DNA from: Algoriphagus pacificus | GTDB taxonomy: Bacteria > Bacteroidota > Bacteroidia > Cytophagales > Cyclobacteriaceae | Direction of reading: 5' to 3' | Length of the DNA stretch: 64,000 nt | Assembly (NCBI RefSeq): GCF_017254845.1 | Contig: NZ_JAFKCU010000005.1 | Span: 124,001-188,000, forward strand | Shown: piece after piece, positions 26,861 through 35,473 of the stretch | Numbering within the stretch: position 1 is the stretch's first letter | Layout of the letters: each line of letters opens with the position of its first letter | Notes under the pieces: generated by a model | What the model was told of the DNA's origin: nothing | Database searches by the model: none | The model's input: the letters and a program-made list of their open reading frames with translations, nothing else | Position numbers and translations under genes: made by a program

Positions 26861-27963
26861 AAGATTTTCAGGCTCAACACAAAAAAGATATCCTAATGTC
26901 CAAAATCTTTATTGTTGATGATAAAATTAACAATGTGATTTTATTAGAAAACATTCTGGAAATCGCTGGATTTATAAATATCTGGTCTACAACTGACGAG
27001 CGCGAATTGAAGGAAAAATTGGAAAAAGAAAAACCAGATCTTCTCCTTCTTGATCTGATGATGCCACATATTTCAGGGTTTGATTTTCTCAATGAAAGAA
27101 ATGATCCAAACTCCAACGAACCTTTTTATCCAGTCATCATTCTAACTGCAGATACTATCCCTGCTACTAAAAAGAAAGCTTTAGAATTAGGTGCAAGTGA
27201 TTTTCTCACCAAGCCCTACGATTTCAACGAAGTAATTTTAAGAGTGAAAAATCATTTGGTCACGAAATTCCTGCTTGATCAAACAAAGGTTCAAAATGAA
27301 ATACTGGAAGAAAAAATCAAGGTAAAAACATCAAATTTACTAGTAGCCAATAAGTTAGCCGAAAAGAACGAACAAAAATACAAGCTACTTTTTGAGGCTA
27401 ATTTAGACAGCATATTAATGATGTATGTGGACGAAAATGGACCTTCGGACTTCATAGAATGTAATCCTGCGAGTGAGAAAAACCTTGGCTATTCTAGAGG
27501 TGAAATTCTAAGTATGAATATAAAATCACTCCTCAAAAATTTCGAATTTGACAAATATGTTCAAATCCGAAAAAAAGTTCTCGAGAAAGAAAAACAAATA
27601 TTTCAGATGGAAATAAAAAGGAAAGATGATGAAGTTCGTATCATGGAAACCTCTGTTATTCCTGATGAATTGGATGGAAAACCGGTCGCAATCGTATTTT
27701 TAAGAGATGTCACAGATCAAATCAATAATTTGGCTGCTATCTTAAAACAAAATGAGATTTTCAAAGAGATTGCTTGGATTCAATCTCACGTGGTCCGTGC
27801 GCCTTTAGCAAGGATGATGGGAATTATCAATATTTTGGAGGAAGTAGAAGACCTGGATGAGGAAGTTTCTAATTATCTTTCTATAGTTACGAATTCTGCT
27901 AACGAACTTGATGGAATTGTTAGGAAAATTTCTTCGAAAACAAATGAAGCTTTATATATTTGA
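26857..27963 (+). CDS. Receiver-PAS-DHp protein lacking a kinase ATPase domain
   Basis: 368 residues: receiver domain (about 14-135; IFIVDDKINN, phospho-acceptor Asp66 in LLLLDLMMP, Lys in SDFLTKPYDF), a coiled linker, PAS domain (about 165-285), then a dimerisation/phosphotransfer helix pair with His311 in WIQSHVVRAPLARMMGI. The protein ends about 57 residues after that His, so the catalytic ATPase domain is absent and there is no sign of one downstream. It may work as a phosphotransfer intermediate between the upstream hybrid kinase and the downstream receiver, or dock a kinase. Start overlaps the kinase stop (ATGA); a second ATG is 13 codons in. Confidence 0.85.
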   Translation: MKDFQAQHKKDILMSKIFIVDDKINNVILLENILEIAGFINIWSTTDERELKEKLEKEKPDLLLLDLMMPHISGFDFLNERNDPNSNEPFYPVIILTADTIPATKKKALELGASDFLTKPYDFNEVILRVKNHLVTKFLLDQTKVQNEILEEKIKVKTSNLLVANKLAEKNEQKYKLLFEANLDSILMMYVDENGPSDFIECNPASEKNLGYSRGEILSMNIKSLLKNFEFDKYVQIRKKVLEKEKQIFQMEIKRKDDEVRIMETSVIPDELDGKPVAIVFLRDVTDQINNLAAILKQNEIFKEIAWIQSHVVRAPLARMMGIINILEEVEDLDEEVSNYLSIVTNSANELDGIVRKISSKTNEALYI

Positions 27964-27981
27964 AAAGATAGACCTAGACTA

Positions 27982-28371
27982 ATGAATTTTGACCTTTTAA
28001 TCGTAGATGACGATCTGCAATTTCAGTTTCTCCACAAGAAATTAGCTGAAAAATCTGAATTTCATTACGGCCCAGTTTGTGTTTCCAGCGGTGAGGAAGC
28101 CATCGACTATATCAAGCAAAAACATCTTGATTCAACAAACAACCTGTTGATTTTTTTGGATATCTACATGGAAGGAATTGATGGCTGGGATGTGCTGGAC
28201 TATTTAGAAACTTTGAAGCTCCCCAAGCGATTCAAAGTTATTTTGATTTCTTCCTCAGTAAATATTGAAGACAAGAGGAAAGCTCTAAACTATGATACGG
28301 TTATCGAATACATCGAGAAACCTCTTATGGTGGAGTATTTGACAATGCTCAAGGATGCAATCATCTTCTAA
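27982..28371 (+). CDS. CheY-like single-domain response regulator
   Basis: 129 residues, receiver only: acidic pair IVDDDLQ near the N-terminus, phospho-acceptor Asp60 in LIFLDIYMEGIDG, Ser-rich switch LISSSV, and conserved Lys in YIEKPL. No output domain. Eighteen bp after the receiver-PAS-DHp gene, so it is probably the terminal receiver or phosphate sink of this phosphorelay. Convergent with alkB with only 8 bp between them. Confidence 0.92.
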   Translation: MNFDLLIVDDDLQFQFLHKKLAEKSEFHYGPVCVSSGEEAIDYIKQKHLDSTNNLLIFLDIYMEGIDGWDVLDYLETLKLPKRFKVILISSSVNIEDKRKALNYDTVIEYIEKPLMVEYLTMLKDAIIF

Positions 28372-28379
28372 GCAATTCC

Positions 28380-28988
28380 CTAGGTAATAATTTTTCTAAA
28401 AGTAAGATTGATCCGAGCAGGAAGTGACTTGCTTGTTTTTGGGATCTGATGCTCCCAAAATTGCTGGCTGAGGCCTGACATAAGCAACAAACTTCCATCC
28501 TCCAAGGGTAATTTTACCTTCTTACTTTTGTCTTGGTAGTATCTCATTTGAAATTCCCTTACAGCTCCAAAACTTACAGAGGCAATAGTTGGGGTCTTTC
28601 CCAGACTCAATTCATTGTCTCGATGCCAGCCCATGGAATCCTGTCCATCGCGGTAATAATTTAGCAGCACATGGGTAAACTCCGCTTGTGCAATCCCTTC
28701 GATTCTTTCCTTTATGTCCATCAAAAAATCATTCCAAGGAAGCGGAAGCATTTCTATTCCGGAATACCTATAAACCTTATTTGGATTGCCATACAAAGCT
28801 GTCAACCTAGGCTGCATCACTTCTTTCCCGAAAATCTTGATGGGTTCTTGCTTCCATTCTATTTCCTGCTTCAGAAGATTCAGGTAGCGATTGGCATCCT
28901 CTTTTGGCAAAAAGCTTTTGAAATAAAAAACTTCTCCATCGTAAGGAAGTAAGTTTTCAGTTGGGCTTGCAAATAGATCTGACTGCAT
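28380..28988 (-). CDS. alkB: AlkB-type 2-oxoglutarate/Fe(II)-dependent DNA repair dioxygenase
   Basis: 202 residues. Iron ligands His122-x-Asp124 (MGWHRDNE) and His180 (WEHQIP), 2-oxoglutarate-binding Arg192 and Arg198 in ARINLTFR. The NYYRDG segment before the iron site is characteristic of AlkB homologues. It removes alkyl lesions such as 1-methyladenine from DNA or RNA. Length fits the compact bacterial AlkB/ALKBH2-like group. Stands alone, divergent from the next gene. Confidence 0.92.
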   Translation of the reverse strand: MQSDLFASPTENLLPYDGEVFYFKSFLPKEDANRYLNLLKQEIEWKQEPIKIFGKEVMQPRLTALYGNPNKVYRYSGIEMLPLPWNDFLMDIKERIEGIAQAEFTHVLLNYYRDGQDSMGWHRDNELSLGKTPTIASVSFGAVREFQMRYYQDKSKKVKLPLEDGSLLLMSGLSQQFWEHQIPKTSKSLPARINLTFRKIIT

Positions 28989-29092
28989 GAACTTATTTCT
29001 GAAATTTTAATCAAGATAAAACCAAAATATTGGGAATAGAATCGATTTTATTCATCGACTTTCTATATTTAATAAACCTTACAAATCACTTT

Positions 29093-29500
29093 ATGAAGAA
29101 GTTCGCTTGGATTCTCGGTATCAGTGCCTTGGTTATTTTCTTGGCCTTTTTTTGGTGGAAATTCTATTTTGTCTTCGGTGAAGGCGTGAAAGCCGGAAGT
29201 CTCAATTACTTTGTGAAGAAAGGTGTGATTTTCAAAACCTATGAGGGAAGAGTTGTTCAGGAAGGTTTTCAAAGTCCAACAGCTGGAGGACTCCAAAGTA
29301 ACGAATTCAGGTTCAGTGTGGAAAGTGAGGAAGTGGCCCAACAATTAGAAAGAGCCTCTGGGAAATTCGTGGAGCTTCGTTACAAAGAATTCAATGGGAT
29401 GTTGCCTTGGCGTGGTACTAGCAACTTTGTGGTAACTGAAGTGCTCACAGTGGAAAATACAGGCAAAACGGATGGTTCCGCTTTGCCCTATGATCAATGA
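29093..29500 (+). CDS. Small membrane-anchored protein of unknown function
   Basis: 135 residues from ATG 29093, preferred to an upstream in-frame start at 29030 because the N-terminus then reads as Lys-Lys followed by one hydrophobic helix (FAWILGISALVIFLAFFWW). The rest is a soluble domain with a YEGRVVQEGFQS segment and beta-rich pattern. It resembles a small conserved Bacteroidetes family with no established function; I do not assign one. Convergent with the next gene with zero intergenic bases. Confidence 0.6.
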   Translation: MKKFAWILGISALVIFLAFFWWKFYFVFGEGVKAGSLNYFVKKGVIFKTYEGRVVQEGFQSPTAGGLQSNEFRFSVESEEVAQQLERASGKFVELRYKEFNGMLPWRGTSNFVVTEVLTVENTGKTDGSALPYDQ

Positions 29501-29938
29501 TTAGTGAGTCCAATAATCGACAACCACTACTTTCTCCAAGCTATTTCCTAGCACTTCGCCAAAAGCTTTGTGATCTGGATGAGGAAGATAAATCGCACGA
29601 TCTTCTTCAGAATGAAAAGTCAAGGTAAATGCATGAGTCAATCCATCATTTAGACCTTCAGGACTGTTGTTTGTACCGTATTCAAAGCCTTTGATCTGTT
29701 CAATCTTACTTGGTAAAGCTTTGAAAGCATCTACTACTTCCTGAATTTTCTCTGGAGAAGTTGTCTCTTTAAATCCAAACATGACAACGTGTCTCAATAC
29801 GGAATCTGGTTCCATTGTTTTATCCATTTCAATTTCTTTTACTTCTTCAATAATATTTTTTTCCTCTTTTTCTTCATTGCAGGCTGAAAAGAAGGCCAAT
29901 AAGCCTAGCATTAGAATTCCTTTATACATTTTTTTCAT
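29501..29938 (-). CDS. Lipoprotein with Dabb (stress-responsive A/B barrel) domain
   Basis: 145 residues: lipoprotein signal (MKKMYKGILMLGLLAFFSAC), a short acidic/lysine linker, then a Dabb domain starting at LRHVVMFGFKETTSPEKIQEV, with the typical FEYGTNNSPEG and HAFTLTFHSEEDRAIYLPHPDH segments. Dabb domains form dimeric ferredoxin-like barrels with diverse or unknown roles. Anchoring of this domain in the envelope is common in Bacteroidetes. Substrate unknown. Confidence 0.82.
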   Translation of the reverse strand: MKKMYKGILMLGLLAFFSACNEEKEEKNIIEEVKEIEMDKTMEPDSVLRHVVMFGFKETTSPEKIQEVVDAFKALPSKIEQIKGFEYGTNNSPEGLNDGLTHAFTLTFHSEEDRAIYLPHPDHKAFGEVLGNSLEKVVVVDYWTH

Positions 29939-30099
29939 GTTGATTGGTTTTTTGAAACTAATCTAGGCAGAATAGTGAAATTATGCCAAGTCTTCTTAGA
30001 ATATGGATTCCAATCTTTAAAAAAAGGTAAATACTAGGGATTGAAGGTGGAAAGATATATATTGAACGAAATTTTCATAGATCTACGAAATAAAAATAA

Positions 30100-31284
30100 A
30101 TGAAAACCACAAACGCCTTATCCCCCATTCTTGTACTCACTCTTTCAGTATTATTTATTGGTTGCTCTTCCTCCACCAGCGATGAGAAAACAGAATCACA
30201 GGAAAGCATAAATTACAACCTTGTAAAAGTAGATTCCTTTCAGGTAGACAATTTCACCCGTGTTGTTATCAGGGATTTTAGCCCTGAGGAAAATATTTAT
30301 TTAGGCTATTCTATCATTGAAGATGATATTTTGGAAATCTCACCTTCCGGAGAAATCCTAAAAAGGGTCAATAGAAAAGGGGAAGGACCCGAGCTTTACG
30401 GTACTTGGAACCCAATAGGTCTTGGATTTGGTCCTGATAACTTGCGAATCGTAGAACTGCCGTTTATGCTTGCAGCATATAATCCTGATTACGAAATGGA
30501 GTATTCTCACAGGATTCAGTCCCCTCTTCCGATCAGAGCGAATATGCCTTTAGGAACCCCTCCCTACTACCAAAAGAATGATACCACTTTATTATTGGTA
30601 GGTCCCAGCAATTATCTAACTGCGAGTTATCTCATTAGAAATCAAGAGGGTAAAGACACGCTACAAAATTTCTATCAGTTAAATCTCCAGACTGGTGATG
30701 TAAAATCCGTGGTGCCCTATGATGAAAACTCTATCTATACCAAATCACAAGGTATTTTCCCAGAATTGATGGGCAAAACCTTTTTCATAGATCATAGCAA
30801 AAACGAGTTGGTGTTAGTTCAAAATTTAGATCCAGAAATTCTCGTTTACGATCTGGATGGTTTGACTTTAAAAAACCGAATCCCGGTTTCTTATTCTGAA
30901 TTTCTCAGATATGATCCAGTTTCCATTGAAACTTCTCCAGCAGATGAAAGCACAATGCCTTCCAAGCGATTGGCCGCAAAAAACCAGAAGTTAGTCAACT
31001 TAGGAAATGGAATATATCTACTTCAGTATTTTACCGGAATTACAGAAGCAGAGTTTGAAGCAAGAAATTCAGAAGATGATCCCTACAACGGTCAATTTGA
31101 CACTGAAGAACAGCGACTTATCATTTTCAAGAATGGAACTCAGGTAGGTTCTGAGTTGCCAGGAATCAAGGGAAATATAATTTTAACATTACCAAATCAG
31201 AAAATATTGGTACAAGAGCCAGAAAATTCAGAGATTGAGGAAGAGTTTACTCGTTTCTCGATTTATGAACTTCAAAATGAATAA
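30100..31284 (+). CDS. BF3164-like / six-bladed beta-propeller lipoprotein
   Basis: 394 residues. Lipobox VLFIGC (Cys near 22) after MKTTNALSPILVLTLS. The mature region has repeated beta-blade segments such as SPSGEILKRVNRKGEGPELYG, matching the 6-bladed beta-propeller lipoproteins common in Bacteroidetes. Probably a surface or periplasmic binding protein. Two bp upstream of the dehydrogenase gene, so the two may be co-transcribed, although no functional link is obvious. Confidence 0.7.
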   Translation: MKTTNALSPILVLTLSVLFIGCSSSTSDEKTESQESINYNLVKVDSFQVDNFTRVVIRDFSPEENIYLGYSIIEDDILEISPSGEILKRVNRKGEGPELYGTWNPIGLGFGPDNLRIVELPFMLAAYNPDYEMEYSHRIQSPLPIRANMPLGTPPYYQKNDTTLLLVGPSNYLTASYLIRNQEGKDTLQNFYQLNLQTGDVKSVVPYDENSIYTKSQGIFPELMGKTFFIDHSKNELVLVQNLDPEILVYDLDGLTLKNRIPVSYSEFLRYDPVSIETSPADESTMPSKRLAAKNQKLVNLGNGIYLLQYFTGITEAEFEARNSEDDPYNGQFDTEEQRLIIFKNGTQVGSELPGIKGNIILTLPNQKILVQEPENSEIEEEFTRFSIYELQNE

Positions 31285-31286
31285 GG

Positions 31287-32291
31287 ATGAAAGTGGCTTT
31301 CTTCAGTACTAAATCTTACGACAAAGATAGCTTTACCAAACAAATACCTCATTTCAAGCATCAATTCACCTTTTTGGAGCCGAAATTAGATCTGGATACT
31401 GCCAAATTAGCGGCAGGTCATGATGCCGTTTGTGCTTTTGTAAATGACCATTTGGATGAGCCAGTCTTAAGAAAGCTTGCAGAATTAAAAATCAAAAGGA
31501 TAGTCTTGCGCTGCGCAGGATATAATCAGGTGAATCTAGAAACCGCAGATGAACTGGGTTTTAAAATTTGCAGAGTTCCTGCCTACAGTCCCGAGGCGGT
31601 AGCTGAGCATGCTTTTGCTTTAATCTTATCATTGAGCCGCAAAACCCATAAATCATTTAATCGGGTCAGAGACAATAACTTTTCATTAGAAGGACTGGTA
31701 GGCTTTAATCTAGCCGGTAAGACAGTTGGGGTAATCGGAACAGGAGCTATAGGTACAGCCTTCTGCAAAATTGCTTTGGGTTTTGGCTGTACGGTTTTGG
31801 CTTATGATTTAATTGAGAGCAAAGAGCTAAAACAAATCGGGGTGAATTACATGTCACTAGACGAGCTACTTTCCGATAGCCAGATTATTTCCCTGCATTG
31901 TCCTTTGACTCCTGGCACAAAACATTTAATCAACCCACAGACCATCTCACAAATGCCAGATGGTGTGATGCTCATCAATACTAGCCGAGGAGCCTTAATC
32001 GATACAAAGGCAGCAATCAAAGGGCTGAAAAGCAAGAAAATCGGATACTTGGGGATCGATGTGTATGAACAAGAAGAGGATTTGTTTTTCAGGAATCTTT
32101 CAGAAGAGATCTTGATGGATGAATACATTTCCCGATTGATGACTTTCCCGAATGTTTTGATCACAGGTCATCAGGCATTTTTGACAAGGGAGGCATTGGA
32201 GCAAATTGCCACCACTACACTATTTAATCTGGATGAAATGGCCCAAAACAAGCCGCTTACCAATCAGATAAAGCTCCTGAAGCAATTCTAA
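31287..32291 (+). CDS. ldhA: D-isomer-specific 2-hydroxyacid dehydrogenase (D-lactate dehydrogenase type)
   Basis: 334 residues. NAD-binding GTGAIG (151-156), substrate-binding Arg in INTSRGALID, catalytic Glu in DVYEQEED and His in GHQAFLT. The F-V-N-D-H segment near residue 52 and overall length fit fermentative D-lactate dehydrogenases of the LdhA group: pyruvate + NADH to D-lactate. The gene symbol is by similarity only. Follows the lipoprotein gene by 2 bp. Confidence 0.85.
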   Translation: MKVAFFSTKSYDKDSFTKQIPHFKHQFTFLEPKLDLDTAKLAAGHDAVCAFVNDHLDEPVLRKLAELKIKRIVLRCAGYNQVNLETADELGFKICRVPAYSPEAVAEHAFALILSLSRKTHKSFNRVRDNNFSLEGLVGFNLAGKTVGVIGTGAIGTAFCKIALGFGCTVLAYDLIESKELKQIGVNYMSLDELLSDSQIISLHCPLTPGTKHLINPQTISQMPDGVMLINTSRGALIDTKAAIKGLKSKKIGYLGIDVYEQEEDLFFRNLSEEILMDEYISRLMTFPNVLITGHQAFLTREALEQIATTTLFNLDEMAQNKPLTNQIKLLKQF

Positions 32292-32305
32292 AAGTCTATA
32301 AATAA

Positions 32306-32336
32306 AAACACCTACCTCAGATTGAAGTAGGTGTTT
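32306..32336 (+). terminator. Hairpin after the 2-hydroxyacid dehydrogenase gene
   Basis: AAACACCTAC (32306-32315) / GTAGGTGTTT (32327-32336), 10-bp stem. The T-tract is short, so terminator strength is uncertain; it separates this gene from the convergent cold-shock operon. Confidence 0.6.
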
Positions 32337-32383
32337 ATGTATCAAAAAGTAAACGGATTCGGGCGAACCCATTCCTGTTTTCT

Positions 32384-32578
32384 TTATTTGATCACTTTAA
32401 CGTTAACAGCATTAACGCCTTTTTTACCTTGAACTAAGTCATATTTCACTTTATCGTTTTCACGGATATCGTGTACCAAACCAGACTGGTGTACGAATAC
32501 ATCCTCGTCAGAGTCAGATGGTGTGATAAATCCAAAGCCTTTTGTAGTGTTAAAGAATTTTACTGTTCCTTCATTCAT
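32384..32578 (-). CDS. cspA: Cold-shock domain protein
   Basis: 64 residues, the usual length. Single cold-shock OB fold: RNP-1 KGFGFI (13-18), RNP-2 VFVHQS (27-32). RNA chaperone that melts secondary structure at low temperature. Its start overlaps the upstream 86-residue gene by 8 bp. It is the last gene of a minus-strand operon with a fatty-acid desaturase and a DEAD-box helicase. Symbol is by family. Confidence 0.93.
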   Translation of the reverse strand: MNEGTVKFFNTTKGFGFITPSDSDEDVFVHQSGLVHDIRENDKVKYDLVQGKKGVNAVNVKVIK

Positions 32579-32831
32579 GATTTCTTGATTTTAAATTAGG
32601 TGTTCTTAAATTTTTATTTTTTTGATTTTGATTTGTATTCTTTACTGGCTCCTCTTCCGGAGGAGTATCGGTGAAATTACCGAAGCGATCCACGTAGACG
32701 ATCATATCATCTAAATCACCGCTTTTTGGCTGTGCTTTTCTTTCTAACTTTTTCTCAAATTTTTCTTTTTGTTTTCTTCTTTTTAATTCTGCCTTTTGCT
32801 TCTTTATGAAGCTATTTTGATTTTTTGACAT
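32571..32831 (-). CDS. Small highly basic protein of the cold-shock operon
   Basis: 86 residues. N-terminal half almost all Lys/Arg/Glu/Gln helix (residues 1-35, [20 protein letters not shown]), then a short conserved-looking segment [21 protein letters not shown], then a Lys/Asn-rich tail. Similar small proteins accompany cold-shock genes in Bacteroidetes in my recollection. It may bind RNA or the ribosome; this is inference. Nine bp after the helicase gene and overlapping the cold-shock gene by 8 bp. Confidence 0.7.
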   Translation of the reverse strand: MSKNQNSFIKKQKAELKRRKQKEKFEKKLERKAQPKSGDLDDMIVYVDRFGNFTDTPPEEEPVKNTNQNQKNKNLRTPNLKSRNHE

Positions 32832-32840
32832 ACAATTAGT

Positions 32841-34034
32841 TTAGTTGACAAATGTGATGGCATGACCCGTCTTACCTGCCCTGCCAGTCCTTCCGATTCT
32901 GTGTATATAGCTATCCATAGTCATGGGCAGCTGATAGTTGATCACATGGGATACATCAGCCACGTCTATACCTCTGGCAGCTACGTCAGTTGCTACCAGT
33001 ACTCTGGTTTGACCAGATTTGAATTGCTCAATGGTTTTATTTCTAAAATTCTGAGACTTATTTCCATGAATCAATCCTGATTTTACTCCGGATTCATTTA
33101 GTTTTTTGCTGAGCTTATCTGCTAGTCTTTTGGTTTCGGTGAAAATGATCACCTTTTCCAAAGCCTTGTCTTTGAAAAGATCTGCCAGCATGATAAACTT
33201 ATCTTTGCCTTCAGGAACACGAATGATCCCTTGTTCAATATTCTCGTTGGTGGTAACTCCAGAATTGATTTTTACCTCTACTGGATTATTGAGCAAGCTA
33301 TTGATCAGATTTCTCTGAGTAGCTTCCAAAGTCGCCGAAAACAACATCGTTTGATTTCTTTGCGTCATGGCTCCTACCAATTTTTTCACATCATTGACAA
33401 ATCCCATATCCAACATTCTATCAAACTCATCCAGCACCAAGGTTTTTACTTGGTTTAGCTTTAGAAGTCTTCTATCTGCCAGATCCAGTAGCCTTCCCGG
33501 AGTCCCTACAATCACATGTAGTTTCTTTGACAAAGCCTTCATGTCTGTGTTTATGTTCGTACCTCCAATAAAGGTGGCCGAATGTAGGTTCATGCCCTTG
33601 CTCAGGCTTTTAAACTCCTCTTCGATCTGCAATGCTAGTTCACGTGTAGGTGTGACGATCAATGCAGTGAATTGTCTTGTATCCTGAAGCGCATGCTCAA
33701 TGATAGGAATCAAAAAAGCTCCAGTCTTACCTGAACCTGTATTTGAAATCCCCAAAAGATCTCTTCCATCCAATAAAGCAGCAACAGATTGTTCCTGGAT
33801 ATTGGTCATATTTTCATAGCCCTTTGCTTTCATGTTTTTCAAAATTCCCTGAGCCAAATTAAGGCTGGTGAAGGAGGTTTTGGACTGAAAACCTTGCTGT
33901 CCGGTAGGTCTGGCTTTTTTCACCAATAAGTTGGGGTCCAAAGTAGACTCCTTCTTTTTCTGGACTTGTCTAGGACCTCTGTTGGGTCTTGCGACAGGAC
34001 TAGGGTTTGTATTTCTATTTCTTGTATTATACAT
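32841..34034 (-). CDS. DEAD-box RNA helicase (RhlE-like, DEFD variant)
   Basis: 397 residues. Motif I SNTGSGKT, Ia PTRELA, Ib TPGRL, motif II DEFD (not DEAD), motif III SAT, motif V ARGIDV, motif VI HRIGRTGRAG. The N-terminal 45 residues are basic and Gln/Pro-rich; there is no C-terminal extension after the helicase core (ends at HAITFVN). Probably unwinds RNA at low temperature, given the operon with cspA and a desaturase. The desaturase gene ends 4 bp upstream. Confidence 0.9.
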   Translation of the reverse strand: MYNTRNRNTNPSPVARPNRGPRQVQKKKESTLDPNLLVKKARPTGQQGFQSKTSFTSLNLAQGILKNMKAKGYENMTNIQEQSVAALLDGRDLLGISNTGSGKTGAFLIPIIEHALQDTRQFTALIVTPTRELALQIEEEFKSLSKGMNLHSATFIGGTNINTDMKALSKKLHVIVGTPGRLLDLADRRLLKLNQVKTLVLDEFDRMLDMGFVNDVKKLVGAMTQRNQTMLFSATLEATQRNLINSLLNNPVEVKINSGVTTNENIEQGIIRVPEGKDKFIMLADLFKDKALEKVIIFTETKRLADKLSKKLNESGVKSGLIHGNKSQNFRNKTIEQFKSGQTRVLVATDVAARGIDVADVSHVINYQLPMTMDSYIHRIGRTGRAGKTGHAITFVN

Positions 34035-34038
34035 TATT

Positions 34039-35142
34039 TCAAGCTTTTTGTGGCTCCAACTTCGGCGTATTACCGAGTATGTAGAGCATTTTAAAATGAT
34101 CTAAAACAGCCATGAAAAAATTGGGCTTGGAATAATAAGGCACGTTAAATTCCTCCGCTGTGGCTTTTACGATCGGAGCAATGTCTTTATAATGTACGTG
34201 ACAAATGTCTGGGAATAAATGATGCTCTACCTGGTAATTCAATCCACCGGCAAACCAAGTGATGATTCGCGAGTTTGGTGAAAAATTACAAGTAGTAGCT
34301 AATTGATGTAAGATTCTTTCGCCTTCTACCGTACCGTTTTCGTCAGCAACCGGGAAATTAACGTCCTCCACAATATGTGCAATCTGGAAAACCATCGTAA
34401 TGATAAATCCAGTCACAAAGTGCATCGTGACATATCCCAATAAAATCATCCAAAATGGAAATGGAGCAAATAACAAAGGCAAACCTAAAATGAATGCGAA
34501 ATAGACAACCTTCCAAGCGATAATTGTCCATAGCGTATTTCTGTAGCCATTCTCTCCTTTTACCAAACCCTTCTTATGATACCTTTTCAGACGGATAAAG
34601 TCTTTGGCAGTCACCCAAGAAAGCGTAGATAGAGAATAGAAAAACCAAGCATACAAGTGCTGGTATTTATGTAATTTATTTTGCTCTGCTTCAGGAGAGA
34701 ATCTCAAAAAGAAAGGAGCATTGATATCGTCGTCATGCTCATGGATATTGGTATAACTATGATGCAGGACATTGTGCTGTATTCTCCATACCTCAGAACT
34801 GGCTCCAACCATATTTAGGGTATAGCTGACCATTTTATTTACAAATGGACTTTTGGAATAAGATCCATGACAAGCGTCATGCATCACACCCATACCGATG
34901 CCAGACATTCCAAAGGCAGACAGGATATAACATCCAAATAATTGCCATGTTTCAGTTACGAAACCGGAAATAATCAAGATTTGTGGGACGAAAAAGAGAG
35001 AAATTAGGATGACGGTCTTAAAAACCATTTCCTTGTTGGCATACTTTGATTTATTGGAATTTTTGAAATGTCCATAAACCCGAGATTTGAGGGCGACAGA
35101 GAAATCTGATAGATTTGATTCTGAGAATCTTATAGTTTTAAT
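34039..35142 (-). CDS. Membrane fatty-acid desaturase, probable ATT start
   Basis: The first ATG is at 35028 (329 residues), but the frame stays open and clearly family-like for 38 codons further: IKTIRFSESN, then LKSRVYGHFKNSN, then KYANKE, matching the usual N-terminus of acyl-lipid/linoleoyl-CoA desaturases. An in-frame TAA lies just upstream (35158-35160) and no ATG, GTG or TTG occurs in the extension. The residue where homologues start is an ATT (35140-35142). Catalytic His boxes: HDACH, HNVLHH and QVEHH; four membrane helices in two pairs. It introduces double bonds into membrane lipids, raising fluidity in the cold. First gene of the operon with the helicase, small basic protein and cspA. 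Confidence 0.8.
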   Translation of the reverse strand: MKTIRFSESNLSDFSVALKSRVYGHFKNSNKSKYANKEMVFKTVILISLFFVPQILIISGFVTETWQLFGCYILSAFGMSGIGMGVMHDACHGSYSKSPFVNKMVSYTLNMVGASSEVWRIQHNVLHHSYTNIHEHDDDINAPFFLRFSPEAEQNKLHKYQHLYAWFFYSLSTLSWVTAKDFIRLKRYHKKGLVKGENGYRNTLWTIIAWKVVYFAFILGLPLLFAPFPFWMILLGYVTMHFVTGFIITMVFQIAHIVEDVNFPVADENGTVEGERILHQLATTCNFSPNSRIITWFAGGLNYQVEHHLFPDICHVHYKDIAPIVKATAEEFNVPYYSKPNFFMAVLDHFKMLYILGNTPKLEPQKA

Positions 35143-35473
35143 AGAGAACTGTTTTGGTTAATAATTGAGTGATACAGGTACTGTTTGGGAGGATTTTTAC
35201 TGCAGGTTTTAATTCGAAAAATAGCCTTGGGCCATTGTTGAATTAAAAAAGTAGAAAAGGGAGAGAATTAAAACCTAGGTAATCGTAAGGGAAAACTCTT
35301 GAATTTGCTACTTAAGCAGGTTGATAATCAACGCTAACTTTACTTCAAGGATCAGGATGCTGTTGTTTATGTGAATTCCTGACTGGGTCAAAGGTCTGTC
35401 TATTAATCCGTAATTCCTAATTTGTTCCAAAATAGGTCTATACAGCCTTCATTTATTGATTGGAAATACTAAT
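35143..35473. other. 331-bp non-coding region upstream of the cold operon
   Basis: Between the porin stop and the desaturase. It should hold the cold operon's promoter and leader, but no clear TAnnTTTG box is seen on the minus strand. A 13-bp palindrome GTTGAT-A-ATCAAC (35320-35332) is the only structured element. Its half-sites are Fnr-like but the 1-bp spacer does not fit Fnr. Confidence 0.45.

Noticed and set aside
35041-35142. A separate small gene upstream of the desaturase ATG
   Set aside because: The sequence is in the same frame and reads as the missing desaturase N-terminus, so it was merged with that gene.
35320-35332. GTTGAT-A-ATCAAC palindrome as an Fnr box
   Set aside because: Fnr sites have a 4-bp spacer between TTGAT and ATCAA; here it is 1 bp, and no promoter box is placed next to it.
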